64,000 bases of DNA from Maniola hyperantus (GCF_902806685.2 NC_048553.1:4757099-4821098); one strand, 5' to 3'. Counted from the first letter of the stretch, positions 1 to 10,948 are shown. Made by a program: numbers and translations. The notes: generated by a model not told the origin, from the letters alone.

Positions 1-2045
1 TATTTTTGACATGGACACAAAGTTAAAATGGCGTGTCAGGAGTTAAATTTTACGCGTTATACAGGGTTACAGGAAAAGAAGACACGATTCCGTTAAGGGG
101 TTATAGTACAGGACATTAGCTATCAAACGACCCCTAAAGAGCTTTAGTTTAGACAAAGTTGCTCGATAAATATTAATATTGACAGGCTGAATGTACTGTA
201 CTAATATTTTTACATGACATATACATGCAAGTGCATGCGGTTCTAAAAAACATCATTTTCATCACTGCTTTAGGGATGCCATAGGGATAATAATTTTACA
301 CCAGTTAACTTACTTGCAGTGGCGCTAATACATATGGCCATTTTTCCTGCGTTCAGTAAAGTTCTAGTGCTTTGGTCTAAAAGTGTGGTGTAAAATGTTC
401 ACTTTTGATTAAGTCTATAAATATAAAAATAAATAAATAGAGTAGTATTTTTCCCGATGCAGCGAACTGTAATCAAGTTACCACATTTGTGTGTGACTGG
501 GTTAATGACTCGTTACGCGGACAAAGCGGCGTCCAACCGTTTTGTAATGGGCCAATTATACAAAATTAATTTCATTGCTGTCTTCGCCAAAAAAGTGTAA
601 CCAGTTTTCAAAACGACACGGCCGTTCTAAAACGGTTTATGGTCCCGCTTGGACACGGGTAATGGGCCAAATTTATTGGCTAAATGGCCCGTGTGAATGG
701 GAATGGGAATTCGGGACCGAGCTGTCCGCTTGTCTAATTTTTGTGATTTGATGCGTCATCCGGTGACCTACATGTGACATTGCGATGATTTAGGGCCATT
801 TCTGTTTCTTGTTTATGACTTTACCCGTATACGATTTATATAGTAGTTACAGTTACAAGTAGCGGATATGTGGTGAGGACATTACATTATCAGATAACCT
901 AGTGTAGTGTTAGATGTACCTATTGTCATCTCAACCTGTAGCGCACTATACATGGAATGGAAGTGACAATACGTCCGCAAAGGTCACGTCAGCGCCGATC
1001 TCTGCTGACGATTATGTCTTCGATGCTATTTCACTATTTTAAAATGCTTCGTCTACCTCTTGCGTCTCTTACATGTAGTCTCGTGGTATATTACCTCAAC
1101 AGAAAATCATCATTCATATTAACGACTGCGTGAATCACCCTTGCGATGTTTGGGACAGTTATGGCGGTATTTCTTTGAGTTATTATACTCCACTCGGGCT
1201 GTGATTTAATGTGTAATGTCTTCATATCGCTTTTTCATAAAACATTACTTTCTATCTTCATTTACCTACTTGATTTTTCCTTGTGACGACTGACTGACTC
1301 TACAGTATTTTTTATCTCTTACTTAATCAAATAGCAAAAAAAACTGCAAACATTATCCACAGTGAAAGATAAAAAGTATGAGTCTTTCAAGTGTGTGCAG
1401 ACATAACAAGAACACCTTATTTACTGAAGGAAAACACACAAAATAGTTGAAGTAAGTATATCTACGCGACAATAATCCCATTTGCTTACTGTGAGCCTGC
1501 TGGCCAGAACTACAAAAAAAGTTGGAGATTTCTTTTGTATAACGTTCCAGATTTAAATCGTGGGGTTATATCACTTATATTATATTATACCTGTGATAAC
1601 TTTTTCGTGGCGTGTGCAAGAGAGTCCGTTATGGAGATAGAAGTTGGATATTCGTCTTGTGACTTTAGGGACCTGTACTAAGTATTATATATTCTGTGCT
1701 TTGGGTTCCTTAAATATTGTGTAGGGTGAATCTTCTTTCGGTCTTATTAATAAAACGTCTTGCATTTTAGATTCAGACCTAATATGATATAATGTCTGCT
1801 ATTTTTACTTATGTTACGTCTAAAATAAAAAAATTGCCCGTGACTTCGTCTGCCTTGAAATGTGTTTGTAAATGATAGTGAAAACCTAATTATAATCCAC
1901 TTAAAATTAAAAAATTATAATGTGCGAATTACTAGATATTATAAATTAAATCGTTAAAGTACGAGCTAATCTCAGTAACTTCTCCACAGATTTTCATACG
2001 GTTTCCACTAAATAGAAAGAGGGATTAAATTATGTAAGAAAGTTA
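1..2045. other. AT-rich sequence without recognised gene
   Basis: No open frame of useful length and no recognised protein motif on either strand. The only structure seen is a small nested palindrome at 641-718, listed separately. Probably intergenic or intronic. Confidence 0.6.
641..718. repeat. Small nested palindrome, possible mini-MITE
   Basis: The ends are ggtcccg and cgggacc, and an inner pair is acacggg (653-659) and cccgtgt (688-694). The word aatgggccaa at 661 resembles aatgggccaat at about 547. No clear target duplication is seen, so transposon origin is only a guess. Confidence 0.3.
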
Positions 2046-2257
2046 TCCTACTAATATTATAAATGTGAAAGTGTGGATGTTTGGATGTTTGTTACTCAAT
2101 CACACAAAAACGGCTTAACAGATTTGGATGAAATTTGGAATGGAGATAGATTATACCCTGATTTAACACACAGGCTTTTCATCCCGGAAAATTCGGAGTT
2201 CCCGCGGGATTTTGAAAAATGTAAGTCCACGCGGACGAAGTCGTGGGCATCAGCTAG
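2046..2257 (+). mobile_element. Non-autonomous Helitron, Hel-A
   Basis: The element begins TCctactaatattataaat and ends in the hairpin region cgcggacgaagtcgtggg followed by CTAG at 2254-2257. The flanks are A (2045) and T (2258), the usual Helitron insertion site. This variant has a ggatgtttggatgtttgtta block where other copies carry GTCT repeats. It has no coding capacity; the open frame crossing it is accidental. Confidence 0.8.
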
Positions 2258-2518
2258 TAGGCTATACATATTCTGCAAAAATAAGCAATCGATTGATGGT
2301 GATTGTGAATTAAGTCGGAAAAAATCGGCCCACATAAGAGCTTTCGAGGAGGAGTAAATATTTAAACCTATGCAAAATCAATGTATAGTGGAATAGTTCC
2401 TCTCCATAAGCGAAGCCGGGGCTGGTCGCTAGTACACAGATAAATCTCAGATCGTTAATGCATTTAAGGATGTTAATGCACTTACATAATGCAAAAGCTG
2501 TGAAACAAGCTGTGATAG

Positions 2519-2797
2519 ACTATTGGTGAGGACGTCCGCCTTCTAATCGGAGGTCGGGGGTTCAATCCCGAGCATGCACCTCTAACTTTTCGGAGTTTAA
2601 TTTAATTTATTAAATGTCACTTGCTTTAACGGTGAAAGAAAACATCGTGAAGAAACTTGCATGTCTGAGAGTTCTCCATAATGTTCTTAAAGGTGTGTGA
2701 AGTCTACCAATCCGCACATGGCCAGCGTGGTAGACTATGACCAAAAACCCTTCTCATTCTGAGCTCTGTAGGGATGGTTGATCATGATGATGAATGC
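2519..2797 (+). mobile_element. tRNA-derived SINE (SINE-E)
   Basis: The head is tRNA-like, with a B-box-like ggttcaatccc. The body contains aaaacatcgtgaagaaac, ggccagcgtggtagacta and cccttctcattctgag, and the tail is (GAT)n. The same body recurs at about 30.5, 31.7, 37.2, 48.1 and 60.6 kb, which supports a dispersed SINE. Only this copy and the one at 60.5-60.8 kb keep a head. Confidence 0.75.
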
Positions 2798-3128
2798 AAA
2801 AGCTAGAGGAAGCCAAAGTGAAGATACAAAGGTAACACATCCATAGGCCGTACCTAGAGAAAGACAATGCGGATCATAAATCGCCCATTATCACAGAAAC
2901 TGTCACGAGGACAATTTGATTCAATTACAGGGTTGGATTTATTGCGGTCACTGCTGGGAAGTACTTTCAAAATACATTCATATCATTTGCGATAAAAAAT
3001 TAGGTAGAATTCCATTATCAATTATTATGAATGAAAAAGGTTTCCAAATGTGTGGCAAACATATTATTTAACCCACGTGTCTGTCATATGACCTGCCTCT
3101 AGGGGTTCATTAGATGCACATTAGATAG
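2798..3128. other. No recognised feature
   Basis: Unique-looking AT-rich sequence. Nothing identifiable on either strand. Confidence 0.5.
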
Positions 3129-3542
3129 GATAGGTAGATAGATTTATTTTTTATTATTTATTTATTTTCTTTATTATTTAATTAGAACGGACATAATATA
3201 GCCCAATTAAACTAATTAAAGTACTAATTATTATAAACATAAAAAAAAATTAAAAATAAATTTGTTATGTCAAAATCAAAATAATCAAAACTACAAATTC
3301 TCACAAAAGTGCAGGATCTGACCTATGAGGTCCGCCCATTTGTCATTAAAAATGTCACAACGCGGGGACTCCTTCAGCAGCGCGTTGAGCGCAGCCAAAG
3401 TGCGCGGTATGGGTGACCTGGAGCGCGCTACCGTGCGACTAAACCGACTTACGAAAAATTTGGAGCGGTGGCGGAGATAGCTGTAATTTGTGGGTGCGTA
3501 AACAGAGCAGAGCTTGTTGTGCAACTCGGAGCAGTCAATCAC
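3129..3542 (-). pseudogene. LINE ORF2 C-terminus and 3' UTR remnant
   Basis: On the minus strand 3542-3291 reads as an arginine-rich stretch containing SRFSRTVARSRSPIPRTLAA and then NALLKESPRCDIFND. This resembles the region after the polymerase domain in CR1/Jockey-type LINE proteins. It is followed by an AT-rich (ATTT)-type tail running to 3129, as expected of a LINE 3' end in this orientation. An open frame continues upstream to about 3727 in another register, suggesting a frameshift. Family assignment is from pattern memory only. Confidence 0.45.
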
Positions 3543-3987
3543 ACCCCTAAGTATCTTGCAAATTGTACCAATTTGGTCGCAGTCTCATCGGGTTTTAAGC
3601 GAGTGGAAACCCAAGTGCCCTTGGAGAAATTTTGTGGGGTACATAAATGGGTACATGGGTACATAGATAGGTTTGCCTTTTCACTGTGAGTTTTACCAGA
3701 GTGAACTGTTTTGCTAATCACTGCCATCAGTCACGTGGTACCTGCCATATACCATTACTAATATCTCTATGACAAATATCTGGAAATGTTACGTGTGTGA
3801 TGAATGATTAGGTAAATGAACTGACTAAAACAGAACCTGCAGGAGTCCACTGGTATTGAATTAAGATGCAAATAAAATAAAGTAACCGCTTCATAGAACA
3901 TCTTGTAGTTAGAAGTATGTAATTCATTTCTATTTTTTATAGACTAGATCTGGACTAGAGCGAGTAGAGGGAATAATTCAATTCATC

Positions 3988-4016
3988 AGCTAGTTTATAA
4001 TATTTATAAACTAGCT
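3988..4016. repeat. 13-bp palindrome at a Helitron junction
   Basis: The sequence is agctagtttataa, a 3-nt spacer, then its exact complement. It contains two CTAG Helitron-type ends facing each other and sits at the left edge of the element at 4011-4164. Confidence 0.6.
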
Positions 4017-4164
4017 AGCCTATGTCACTCTCCAGGTCTTTGTCTATACCCACGCAAAAAATCACGTCAATCCTTTGCACCGTAGCGACGTGATTGAAGG
4101 ACAAACCAACAAACCGACAAACCAACAAACAAACACACTTTCACATTTATAATAAGGGTACTGA
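4011..4164 (-). mobile_element. Hel-A Helitron, 3' end deleted
   Basis: It contains cctatgtcactctccaggtc, the aaaaatcacgt block and repeated accaaca words, and ends with the complement of TCAGTACCCTTATTATAAAT at 4164. The 3' hairpin portion normally next to CTAG is missing. Directly beyond its 5' terminus a second Hel-A starts in the opposite direction. Confidence 0.65.
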
Positions 4165-4361
4165 TGCGAAAGTGTGTCTGTCTGTCTGCTAGCCTTTCAC
4201 GGCCCATCCGTTCAACGTTCCGTTTTGACGAAATTTGGTACAGCGATAGCTTACATCCCGGGGAAGGACATAGTCTACTTTTTATTCCGGAAAATCAAAG
4301 AGTTCCCACTGGATTTTTCAAAACATAAATTCACGCGAACGAAGTCGCTGGCATCACCTAG
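4165..4361 (+). mobile_element. Hel-A Helitron, head-to-head with its neighbour
   Basis: It starts at gcgaaagtgtgtctgtctg, lacking the usual first 20 nt or so, and ends gaagtcgctggcatcacCTAG at 4358-4361 with T following. The core tttcacggcccatccgttc and the ggaaaatcaaagagttccca block match other copies. Confidence 0.75.
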
Positions 4362-4470
4362 TATCTTATGCTATTCACTTAGGAATATTATTTAATGTAC
4401 TTTTCCAAGAGACTATTATAGTAATCCAAATGAATAGAAGAAAAAGACCTTCAATCTGCGTTATCTTAAT

Positions 4471-4740
4471 TCACCTGTTTACTACATTGCTATTACAAAT
4501 CTTCGGATCAAATAATGTAATCGCATTTCCACGTCTACCGTTCCCAGTTATAACATTAAACGTTACGTAACATTCTGGATGTTTTGTCTTAAAGGACAAC
4601 TCGCAGATTTGGAAGTGTTCCAACCTATTGTCGTTGGCAAAGCAAAAACGTTTTCTATTACCATCAGAATCCACGGCAAAACAATTCAGGCACGTGCAAT
4701 GATATGTTACGTAGATGTGATAAAATATGAAGCGGATACG
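4471..4740 (-). CDS. Possible Kazal-like cysteine-rich exon or pseudo-exon
   Basis: The minus strand is open from 4740 to the stop at 4471. It reads through a CxC element, then AVDSDGNRKRF, FANDNRLEHFQICELSFK and KHPECYVTFNVITGNG. The order of cysteines, the AVDsdGN turn and an ND.rLEhFqiCE helix-like part resemble non-classical Kazal-type inhibitor domains of secreted insect proteins. One expected cysteine appears displaced (FCFANDN rather than FANDC). No initiator or convincing splice acceptor lies upstream before an in-frame TAA at 4741-4743, so this may be a pseudogene or a chance reading. Confidence 0.3.
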   Translation of the reverse strand, partial: RIRFIFYHIYVTYHCTCLNCFAVDSDGNRKRFCFANDNRLEHFQICELSFKTKHPECYVTFNVITGNGRRGNAITLFDPKICNSNVVNR

Positions 4741-4884
4741 TTAGGCGTGTTGTTTGTTTGGGTTCCGAAAGATCTTTAATAACAAACGGAGAAGAAAGCC
4801 CGATATTACTTATCACGGCGCTCTATCGCAAATTGACGAGTTAGGAACATGGAGCGACACAGAATAACTTTATGCTTTTACAGC

Positions 4885-5243
4885 ACTCTGTCGTGTCTGT
4901 CTAGAAAACCTATAGGGTACTTCCCGTTGACCTAGAATCATGCGATTTGACAGATAGGTAGATCTTATAGCACAAGTAAAGAAATAAATCCGAAAACCGT
5001 GAATTTGTGGTTACATCACAAAATTAAATTAAAATGTGTTCATGGACAAATAATTAGGATTTTTCAATTCTCAAAGTAAGCCAATTATACCCAGGTATCA
5101 TATAAAAGGGGTTTACCTGTATATTCTAAAACAGATTTTCATTCATTTTTATGCATAATAGTTTTTGATTTATCGTGCAAAATGTCGAAAAAAATACCTG
5201 AGTACGGAACCCTCGGTCCGCGAGTCTGACTCGCACGTGGCCG
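4885..5243 (+). repeat. Dispersed repeat Rep-D
   Basis: It contains ctatagggtacttcccgttg, tagaatcatg, tgtggttacatcacaaaa, gcataatagtttttgattta and a terminal gactcgcacgtggccggc followed by a T-run. The same order appears at about 14.6, 17.5 and, inverted, 22.1 kb. The ggccggTTTTTT end resembles the 3' tail of a common lepidopteran retroposon, but the class is not established here. Confidence 0.6.
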
Positions 5244-5723
5244 GCTTTTTTCTTTTAACGCCACTTTTACCTTAAAGATTTTTCTCGTTTCACTAGGAAG
5301 GAAAAATGGAGGCGTTCTGTTAATGAAAGGACTTTTAATGTATTTCGGGACCCTCTCGAGTAGGGTCACGTCTTAATTAGGGCATCCGAGTCCGTAAATA
5401 AAAATGTCACGACTTGATTTACAAGCAACTCGACATATATATTACTTCGTCAAGTAATTAGCGTAAAGTGACTTATTTTAACGTTTTTGTTGTTTTTATT
5501 TGTTTACACAATGTGACATATTGAAGAGCACCTAGTAGTTTTACAAACAGATATGTGTATATGTATATGTACCTGCCTATAATTTATACCTATCTTTGAA
5601 ATTTACAGAGTTTAAAATATTCTGGTAAATATGTTATTAGCATTCACATATTACAGTGTTTATGTTATTGCATTTCACCCATTAGAGAGGATGGAAAAAC
5701 ATACCCTACGCTGTAAAAAAGTT
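5244..5723. other. No recognised feature
   Basis: AT-rich sequence between two Rep-D type repeats. Nothing identifiable. Confidence 0.5.
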
Positions 5724-6011
5724 GGCCAAGTGCGAGTCGGACTCGCATAGGAAGGGTTCCATACCACCGTACAAGAAATAACACTTTTTTATTTAATTTT
5801 CATGGCAGGCATTTTTAATTTTTTATTATTTATTGTTATAGCGGTAATAGAAATATATAGTAGATATTTTGTAAAAATTTCAACTCTCTACCTATTACGG
5901 TTAACGAGATACAGCCCACTGTCAGACAAACAGACAGATGGACGGACGGACGGACAGCGGAGGCTAAGTTATAGGGCCCCGTTGGCACCCTTCGGGTACG
6001 GAACCCTAAAA
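5724..6011 (+). repeat. Rep-D related repeat, complete-looking
   Basis: It opens ggccaagtgcgagtcggact and closes cccttcgggtacggaaccct followed by A's. A (GACG)n tract lies at 5936-5955. The middle is AT-rich with aactctctacctattacg. Its right end is shared with the copy at 10.0-10.2 kb. Confidence 0.6.
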
Positions 6012-6040
6012 AGCACAAGCAAATGCAAAGTAAGTATCAA

Positions 6041-6181
6041 GTAAAACCGTTACTTTAAAAGGGGTAATAAATTTAATGGCCCCAACGGGGATGAAATTAT
6101 ATGCAAAAATGGCGGGCCTTCGGGGTCAGAATCTGCAGCATTAAAACTTCTGCAGGAAAGTAATGCCTGCATGTTCACGTA
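6041..6181 (+). other. Coding-like open segment of unknown identity
   Basis: From the Rep-D end the plus strand is open with low-AT codons and includes NGPNGDEIICKNGGPSGSES then LKLLQESNACMFT before a stop. Base composition is richer in GC than the neighbours. No family is recognised and there is no initiator codon. It may be a small exon, part of an unrecognised repeat, or chance. Confidence 0.15.
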
Positions 6182-6344
6182 AATATCCCTATACCGGAAA
6201 ATTGCAAGGCAATTGCTTCTGCGCTCAGTAGTTTTTATCCTCATTAGAATGCATTGAGCTTGATTGATTTAGCTGGCGGCAGCGTTAACATTATTTTACA
6301 TGAAATGAATGAAGCGTTGCTAAGGAAATGTTAGATTACCTATG

Positions 6345-6470
6345 TATGTATGTATATACTTTATTGCACCACAAAACACAAATGACAGTTACAAAAAGAA
6401 ATCTTTTAAAGTAGGTACAAAAAGGCGGTCTTATCGCTAAGTAGCGATCTCTTCCAGGCAACCATTATGT
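6345..6470 (-). repeat. LINE 3'-tail-like fragment
   Basis: It contains tactttattgcaccacaaaa and cggtcttatcgctaagtag then cgatctcttccaggcaacc. I associate this combination with 3' ends of lepidopteran LINEs. A shorter related piece sits inside the Helitron at 37.6 kb. Confidence 0.45.
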
Positions 6471-6543
6471 ATTTATTTTATCTAGTTTCCTACTTAGCCA
6501 CGTTACCAGATAGTAAATAAATTAATAAGTTAATGTATGTACC

Positions 6544-6701
6544 TATAGTACGCGACAGCTCGAGATGGCAATCGTGGAGGGAATGCCCCGCATACCCGCA
6601 CAGCCCCCGCACTAACCCAGTGTGGCAAGCCCGGGTGACGTGCGGTCGTGCGGGGCGTCCCCCCGTCTCATACCCCGATTGCCACCTCGACCATACACTC
6701 T
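6544..6701. mobile_element. GC-rich palindromic MITE (MITE-C), copy 1
   Basis: It starts tatagtacgcgacag and ends with the approximate complement, gattgccacctcgacc then atacactcta. The interior is also self-complementary and much richer in G and C than the surroundings. Copies at 23094-23263 and 43404-43558 share the terminal word GACAGGTCGAGATGGCAAT. No transposase. The superfamily is not assigned because the target duplication is unclear. Confidence 0.7.
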
Positions 6702-7062
6702 AATAGATACATACTATAAAATATTATATACACTATGTTTAAGTTGAGTGAAAATAAATGCGACTATCAACGTCGACGGAATAAATTTTGGAAATCCTAT
6801 TGGGAAAAGAATAGTGTGCAAAATTTACGAGCCAAGGGAGGGCAGTAAAGCCTCGTTATGGTGAGCTACGACCCAATCGAGGCAATATTACTGCAAAATG
6901 CTATGCCACAATGTGCGCGTGTAATAAAAAGGTGTCAACGTGCAAAGGAACGTTTTTACTTTCCTCTGCATGTTTGCTTTGACCATAACAGCTTACTAGC
7001 CTTCCTTACACACAACGCGCAACAGAAAGATTTTCACGGACGGAAACATAATATCATACTTA

Positions 7063-7195
7063 AGTAGCTGATGCCCGCGACTTCGTATGCGTGGATTTAG
7101 GTTTTTAAAAATCCCGTGGGAACTCTTTGATTTCCCAGGATAAAAATCAGCCTATGTCACTCTATAAGTCTTATCAAACTGACACGAAACAAACA
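7063..7195 (-). mobile_element. Hel-A Helitron, truncated
   Basis: It begins agctgatgcccgcgacttcg and continues through the reversed core (atcccgtgggaactctttga, cctatgtcactct). It fades before the 5' terminus. The 3' terminal tetranucleotide reads CTAC on the element strand. Confidence 0.65.
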
Positions 7196-8051
7196 CTGAA
7201 AATATATGCCGTATGCGTCTGATGCCGGGAGTTTGGAACTGTCGTCATACATTTTCATAGTGTTTATATTGTTGCATCAGTTACAGCGTCAGTCGCGAAT
7301 GCCACTTGATTCGGCCGCCACTCATAGAAGTCTACCTTTATTCAAGTTCATTACAAATCGTACACCCCTATGCGCGCGTTCAGTGTGACCTCCTTCCAAG
7401 TCGTAGCCGTTTATAGGCGAAATAATACCAACTTTATTAATCCGACTCTTAACCATTTAGTTGGGAATTGCTTGAATATTATAAGCATGGTGTTCAAGCT
7501 ATGTGTGCAAGTTACTATACTGTTTTCAGGTACCAACAGGTCTACTTATAGGGTTTCTTAACGGTTGTTCGTATGCTAGAGAATGTAGTGAAAAGCATAG
7601 AAATGTCAAGTAGAGGCAGGAAATTGCAGTTGACCTTAACAAAAGCAAAATCCCAGGCTAAGGTAAAATAAGGTAAGCATTTTTTAAGCTAAGAACAAAA
7701 CTTTCACTAAGATTCTATAGCAATTGAACTCTTAGCAAATTGCTTGGTATAAATTTAATTTATTTTCTGTTATTATTCATCTCGACCTACTCCTCTTTAA
7801 TTCGTTTAACAATTTATCACGCAGCGGTCGCTGTCGTATCAATCAAGTTACATTAAAGTAAACAAATACGACAAAATGGAACTCTCGATAAAATACAAAA
7901 GATACTACAAAAGATAAAGGCTTTGGTCTTTCAATAGAAAATTAAAAAAAAAACTAGAAATAGATTGTTGTTTTAACGAGACTACGTTAGAAAATGTATA
8001 ATCATTATAAAAAGAGACAAAAATTCATAATTTTAATGTGAATATTAGTTA
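7196..8051. other. No recognised feature
   Basis: AT-rich, low coding potential. No repeats shared with other parts of the window were noticed. Confidence 0.5.
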
Positions 8052-8272
8052 CTAGCCAGCGTATGCTCGTGACTTCATCCGCGTGGACTATACAAATTTC
8101 AAACCCCTATTTCACCCTCTTAGGGGAGTTTTCAAAAATCCTTTTGTAGCGGATGCCTACGTCATAATAGCTATCTGCACGCCAAATTGCAGCCCGATCC
8201 GTCCAGTAGTTTGAGCTGTGCGTTGATAGATCAGTCAGTCAGTCAGTCATCTTTTCCTTTTATATATTTAGA
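8052..8272 (-). mobile_element. Hel-B Helitron, complete
   Basis: On the minus strand it runs from TC (at 8272) through atatataaaaggaaaagatg, (GACT)n, cggatcgggctg, to a hairpin and CTAG (8052-8055). Flanking bases are A (8051) and T (8273). Length is 221 bp. Confidence 0.8.
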
Positions 8273-9175
8273 TTAATTAGATTATGTAGCCCAATATATC
8301 TATTCAAAACTTCTAGTTAATGCTATTCCATCCGTGACGTAGTTTTTAGCGAAAACTAATTGATTTTCCTGAATATCCAGGTCTGAATGTCCAGGATTTA
8401 CAGTCAACGATTGAAAATACCGAATTTCAAGATCAAGTAAACTATCAAAGCTAAGTGTGTGCCATAATTATTCAAGAATGGCTCAGCGGTTGAGCCGTGA
8501 ACCATACAAACAGATAGACATATTATGTTCGCAAATTAATTGTATGTAGTAGATATAGATTTGCAATTTGAAGTTTTAACTTTTTATATAGACAGATACA
8601 AGTTAGCCCTTGACTGCAATCTTACCTGGTGGACTTTTGAACACATCTACAGATTGTCAGACTGCAGACAGCAAACTTGACCTCCTCACGTTTTTCTCCT
8701 TTTTCGACAATTCTAACCATCTGTCCTTATTGTAACGGATATAGAGCCACTACTAGGCGTTATTACGTCCTTGTAGCGCTTGTAGCGTTCCATCATAATG
8801 TCTTGCCGTAATTGATGTAGCCGGCACCTTTATAAGAACCATTTTTAAAGAAAATAATCTCGTAAAGCTTAGTACAGCTTAAACAGGAAGATTCACTGCG
8901 TAAATGATGTCATTTAATATGAATAAATAATAGTTTATATTGCTATTTTTCATGGCATGTTTCTGTATGCTTATAAAAGCAGATTAGTAAATTAATAAAA
9001 CTGCAGTGAATCGGAACTTTTCACAGCCACCATCTTTTTGCTGAATTATTTTGGCTTAAACGTCGGCCAAAAGACGGCATTCATTATGCTAAATTAACCC
9101 ATTTATTAAGCTAAAAACTGCAGCGCTGAACTCAAATTAATTGGGGTCAGATAATAATTAGCCAAATTTATAATA
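8273..9175. other. No recognised gene
   Basis: AT-rich sequence. A weak match to the ctgcaatcttacctgg word of repeat P lies at about 8610. Confidence 0.5.
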
Positions 9176-9330
9176 CTAGCTGATGCCCGCGGCTTCGCCC
9201 GCGTGGGTTTAGGTTTTTTAAAAAATCCGTGGGAATTTTTGATTTTCCAGGACAAAAAGTAACAATATCCGTAGTAGCTCGCCGCCGTGATGCAAGATAT
9301 CTCAGTAGGTACCAAATTTCGTAAAAACAT
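9176..9330 (-). mobile_element. Hel-A Helitron, 5' truncated
   Basis: It starts CTAG (9176-9179) then ctgatgcccgcggcttcgcc. It keeps the aaaatccgtgggaat and gtaccaaatttcgt parts but loses the 5' third. Confidence 0.65.
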
Positions 9331-9889
9331 TTAAACTTTAAGCATTCTTTTAAAATCCCATGATATCACCACGATTTAAGAATGCAATTCCTTACAGCAT
9401 CAGGGCTGAGGAGTTAGGTATTCGAGTTCAAAAGTCTTTACTTAGTAGGTAACGCCAATATCATCGTCGTACTACGACATAATCGCGCTGAATGCACGGA
9501 CTGCCGCGGCCGTCGCCATTTTTTTAATTTCGTGATATCTCCTAAGATATTACTCTAAATGAAATGATACACAGAACAATTTTGGTCTTAATTAAATACT
9601 TGAGATGACGAAACATTTTATTTTGATAAGGTTTAATACTATGATAGTAAAAACACCTTCGAAAGTAAAGCTGTTGAAGTGTTTTAGACCACATTTGAAA
9701 ATCATAAAAATGGCTATTGTGAGCCTACTGTAAAAGATAGATATATCCTGTCGTGGACTTTTTTTTAGAACAGTTTTAGAGGAATATTTCCACTGAACAC
9801 TGTTATCTTGTAACTTTAACTATTTACGCAGCGTACGCCACGGAAGCTCACAAATGAGACGACTTTTTTCAATTTATTTCAATTTTCGA
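9331..9889. other. No recognised feature
   Basis: AT-rich sequence with no identifiable gene or repeat. Confidence 0.45.
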
Positions 9890-10010
9890 AGGGATCTCTA
9901 ATTTTTTTGAAGATAAAATATATGCCTATGTCACTCAGGAATAATATAGCTTTGTACTGGTGAAAGAATTTTCAAAATCGGTTCATCATTCATCTTGGTT
10001 TATTTGTTAT
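9890..10010 (-). repeat. Fragment resembling Hel-J Helitron
   Basis: The words cctatgtcactcaggaataa and ctggtgaaagaattttcaaa then atcggttca match the mid-part of a Helitron family also seen at 62.4 kb. No termini are preserved. Confidence 0.4.
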
Positions 10011-10071
10011 TATCTTAAAAATACAAACTGTGAAAATTTTAACTCTCTACCTATTACAATTCATGAGATAC

Positions 10072-10109
10072 CTGTCAGCGGGATGTAGGTCTGTACATCC
10101 CGCTGACAG
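10072..10109. repeat. Perfect 16-bp hairpin
   Basis: Arm ctgtcagcgggatgta, a 6-nt loop (ggtctg), then the exact complement. It lies inside a Rep-D end, where the family normally has a single copy of the arm. Confidence 0.85.
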
Positions 10110-10114
10110 TCCAA

Positions 10115-10177
10115 GTACCAACGGGACCCTACTATTATAAGTACAGCTTACTTATAATAATAGGGTCCCGTTGGTAC
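10115..10177. repeat. 29-bp hairpin with one mismatch
   Basis: The arms at 10115-10143 and 10149-10177 are complementary at 28 of 29 positions with a 5-nt loop. The arm contains ccaacgggaccctactatta. It starts 5 bp after the preceding hairpin. Confidence 0.85.
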
Positions 10178-10383
10178 CCTTCGGGTATGGAACCCTATAA
10201 AACATTTTCTTTAAAATAAAACGGCTCAAAGATGGCTGGCTCCCGGCGACCGCATTCATTATGCTAAATTGCCCTATTAAGCCATAAGCTGCATCGTTGA
10301 GTTCAGATACGAGATCGAGGTCAGGAAATTAGCAAAATGGTGCTAAAATTATATTTTAGTGTTAAAAAATATTGCTTGAGGAT

Positions 10384-10628
10384 TTTCAATGTAAAATATA
10401 TAAAAGGAAAAGCTGGCCGACTGATCTATCAGCGCAAAGCTCAAATAGTGGGTGTTATAAGCAATACACGTCCTGCCTTGGACTATTGGACGGATCGAGC
10501 AGAATTTTGGCATGCAGATAGCTATTATGAGGTAGGCATCCACTAAGAAAGGATTTTTGGAAATTCAACCCCTAAGGGTGGGGGGTTTGAAATTTGTGTA
10601 ATCTACGCGGACGAAGTCTACAGGCTAG
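10384..10628 (+). mobile_element. Hel-B Helitron with internal change
   Basis: It starts near TCAATGTAAAATATATAAAA and ends CTAG (10625-10628) before T. Relative to other copies, about 40 bp around 10450-10490 (gtgggtgttataagcaatac) replace or interrupt the stretch before tattggacggatcg. Confidence 0.65.
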
Positions 10629-10717
10629 TTTTAAATAAAAGGCATGACATCATCATCATGGTCAACCGAAATTTTTGATACTACAATTAATTTGAAAACT
10701 AAAAAACACCACGGTTA

Positions 10718-10948
10718 TCTTTTAAATATATAAAAGGAAAAGGTGACTGACTGACTGACTGACTGACTGATCTATCAACGTACAGCTCAAACGACTGGAC
10801 GGATCGGGCTGAAATTTGGCATGCAGATAGCTATTATGACGTAGGCATCCGCTAAGAAAGGATTTTTGAAAATTCAACCCCTAAGGGGGTGAAATAGGGG
10901 TTTGAAATTTGTGTAGTCCACGCGGACAAAGTCGCGAGCATAAGCTAG
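10718..10948 (+). mobile_element. Hel-B Helitron, complete
   Basis: TC at 10718, five GACT units, the core gaaatttggcatgcagatag, hairpin gcggacaaagtcgc and CTAG at 10945-10948. The flanks are A and T. It lies only 90 bp after another Hel-B in the same orientation. Confidence 0.8.

Larger units (their letters stand above)
10020..10200 (+). repeat. Rep-D right end, rebuilt by two hairpins
   Basis: It shares aactctctacctattacaat and cgttggtacccttcgggta then tggaaccct with 5880-6011. The middle has been replaced by two back-to-back inverted repeats described separately. Confidence 0.6.

Noticed and set aside
10741..10770. Short regular GACT repeats as possible CRISPR or satellite
   Set aside because: They are the microsatellite inside Hel-B copies. 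There are no spacers or array structure, and this is an animal genome.
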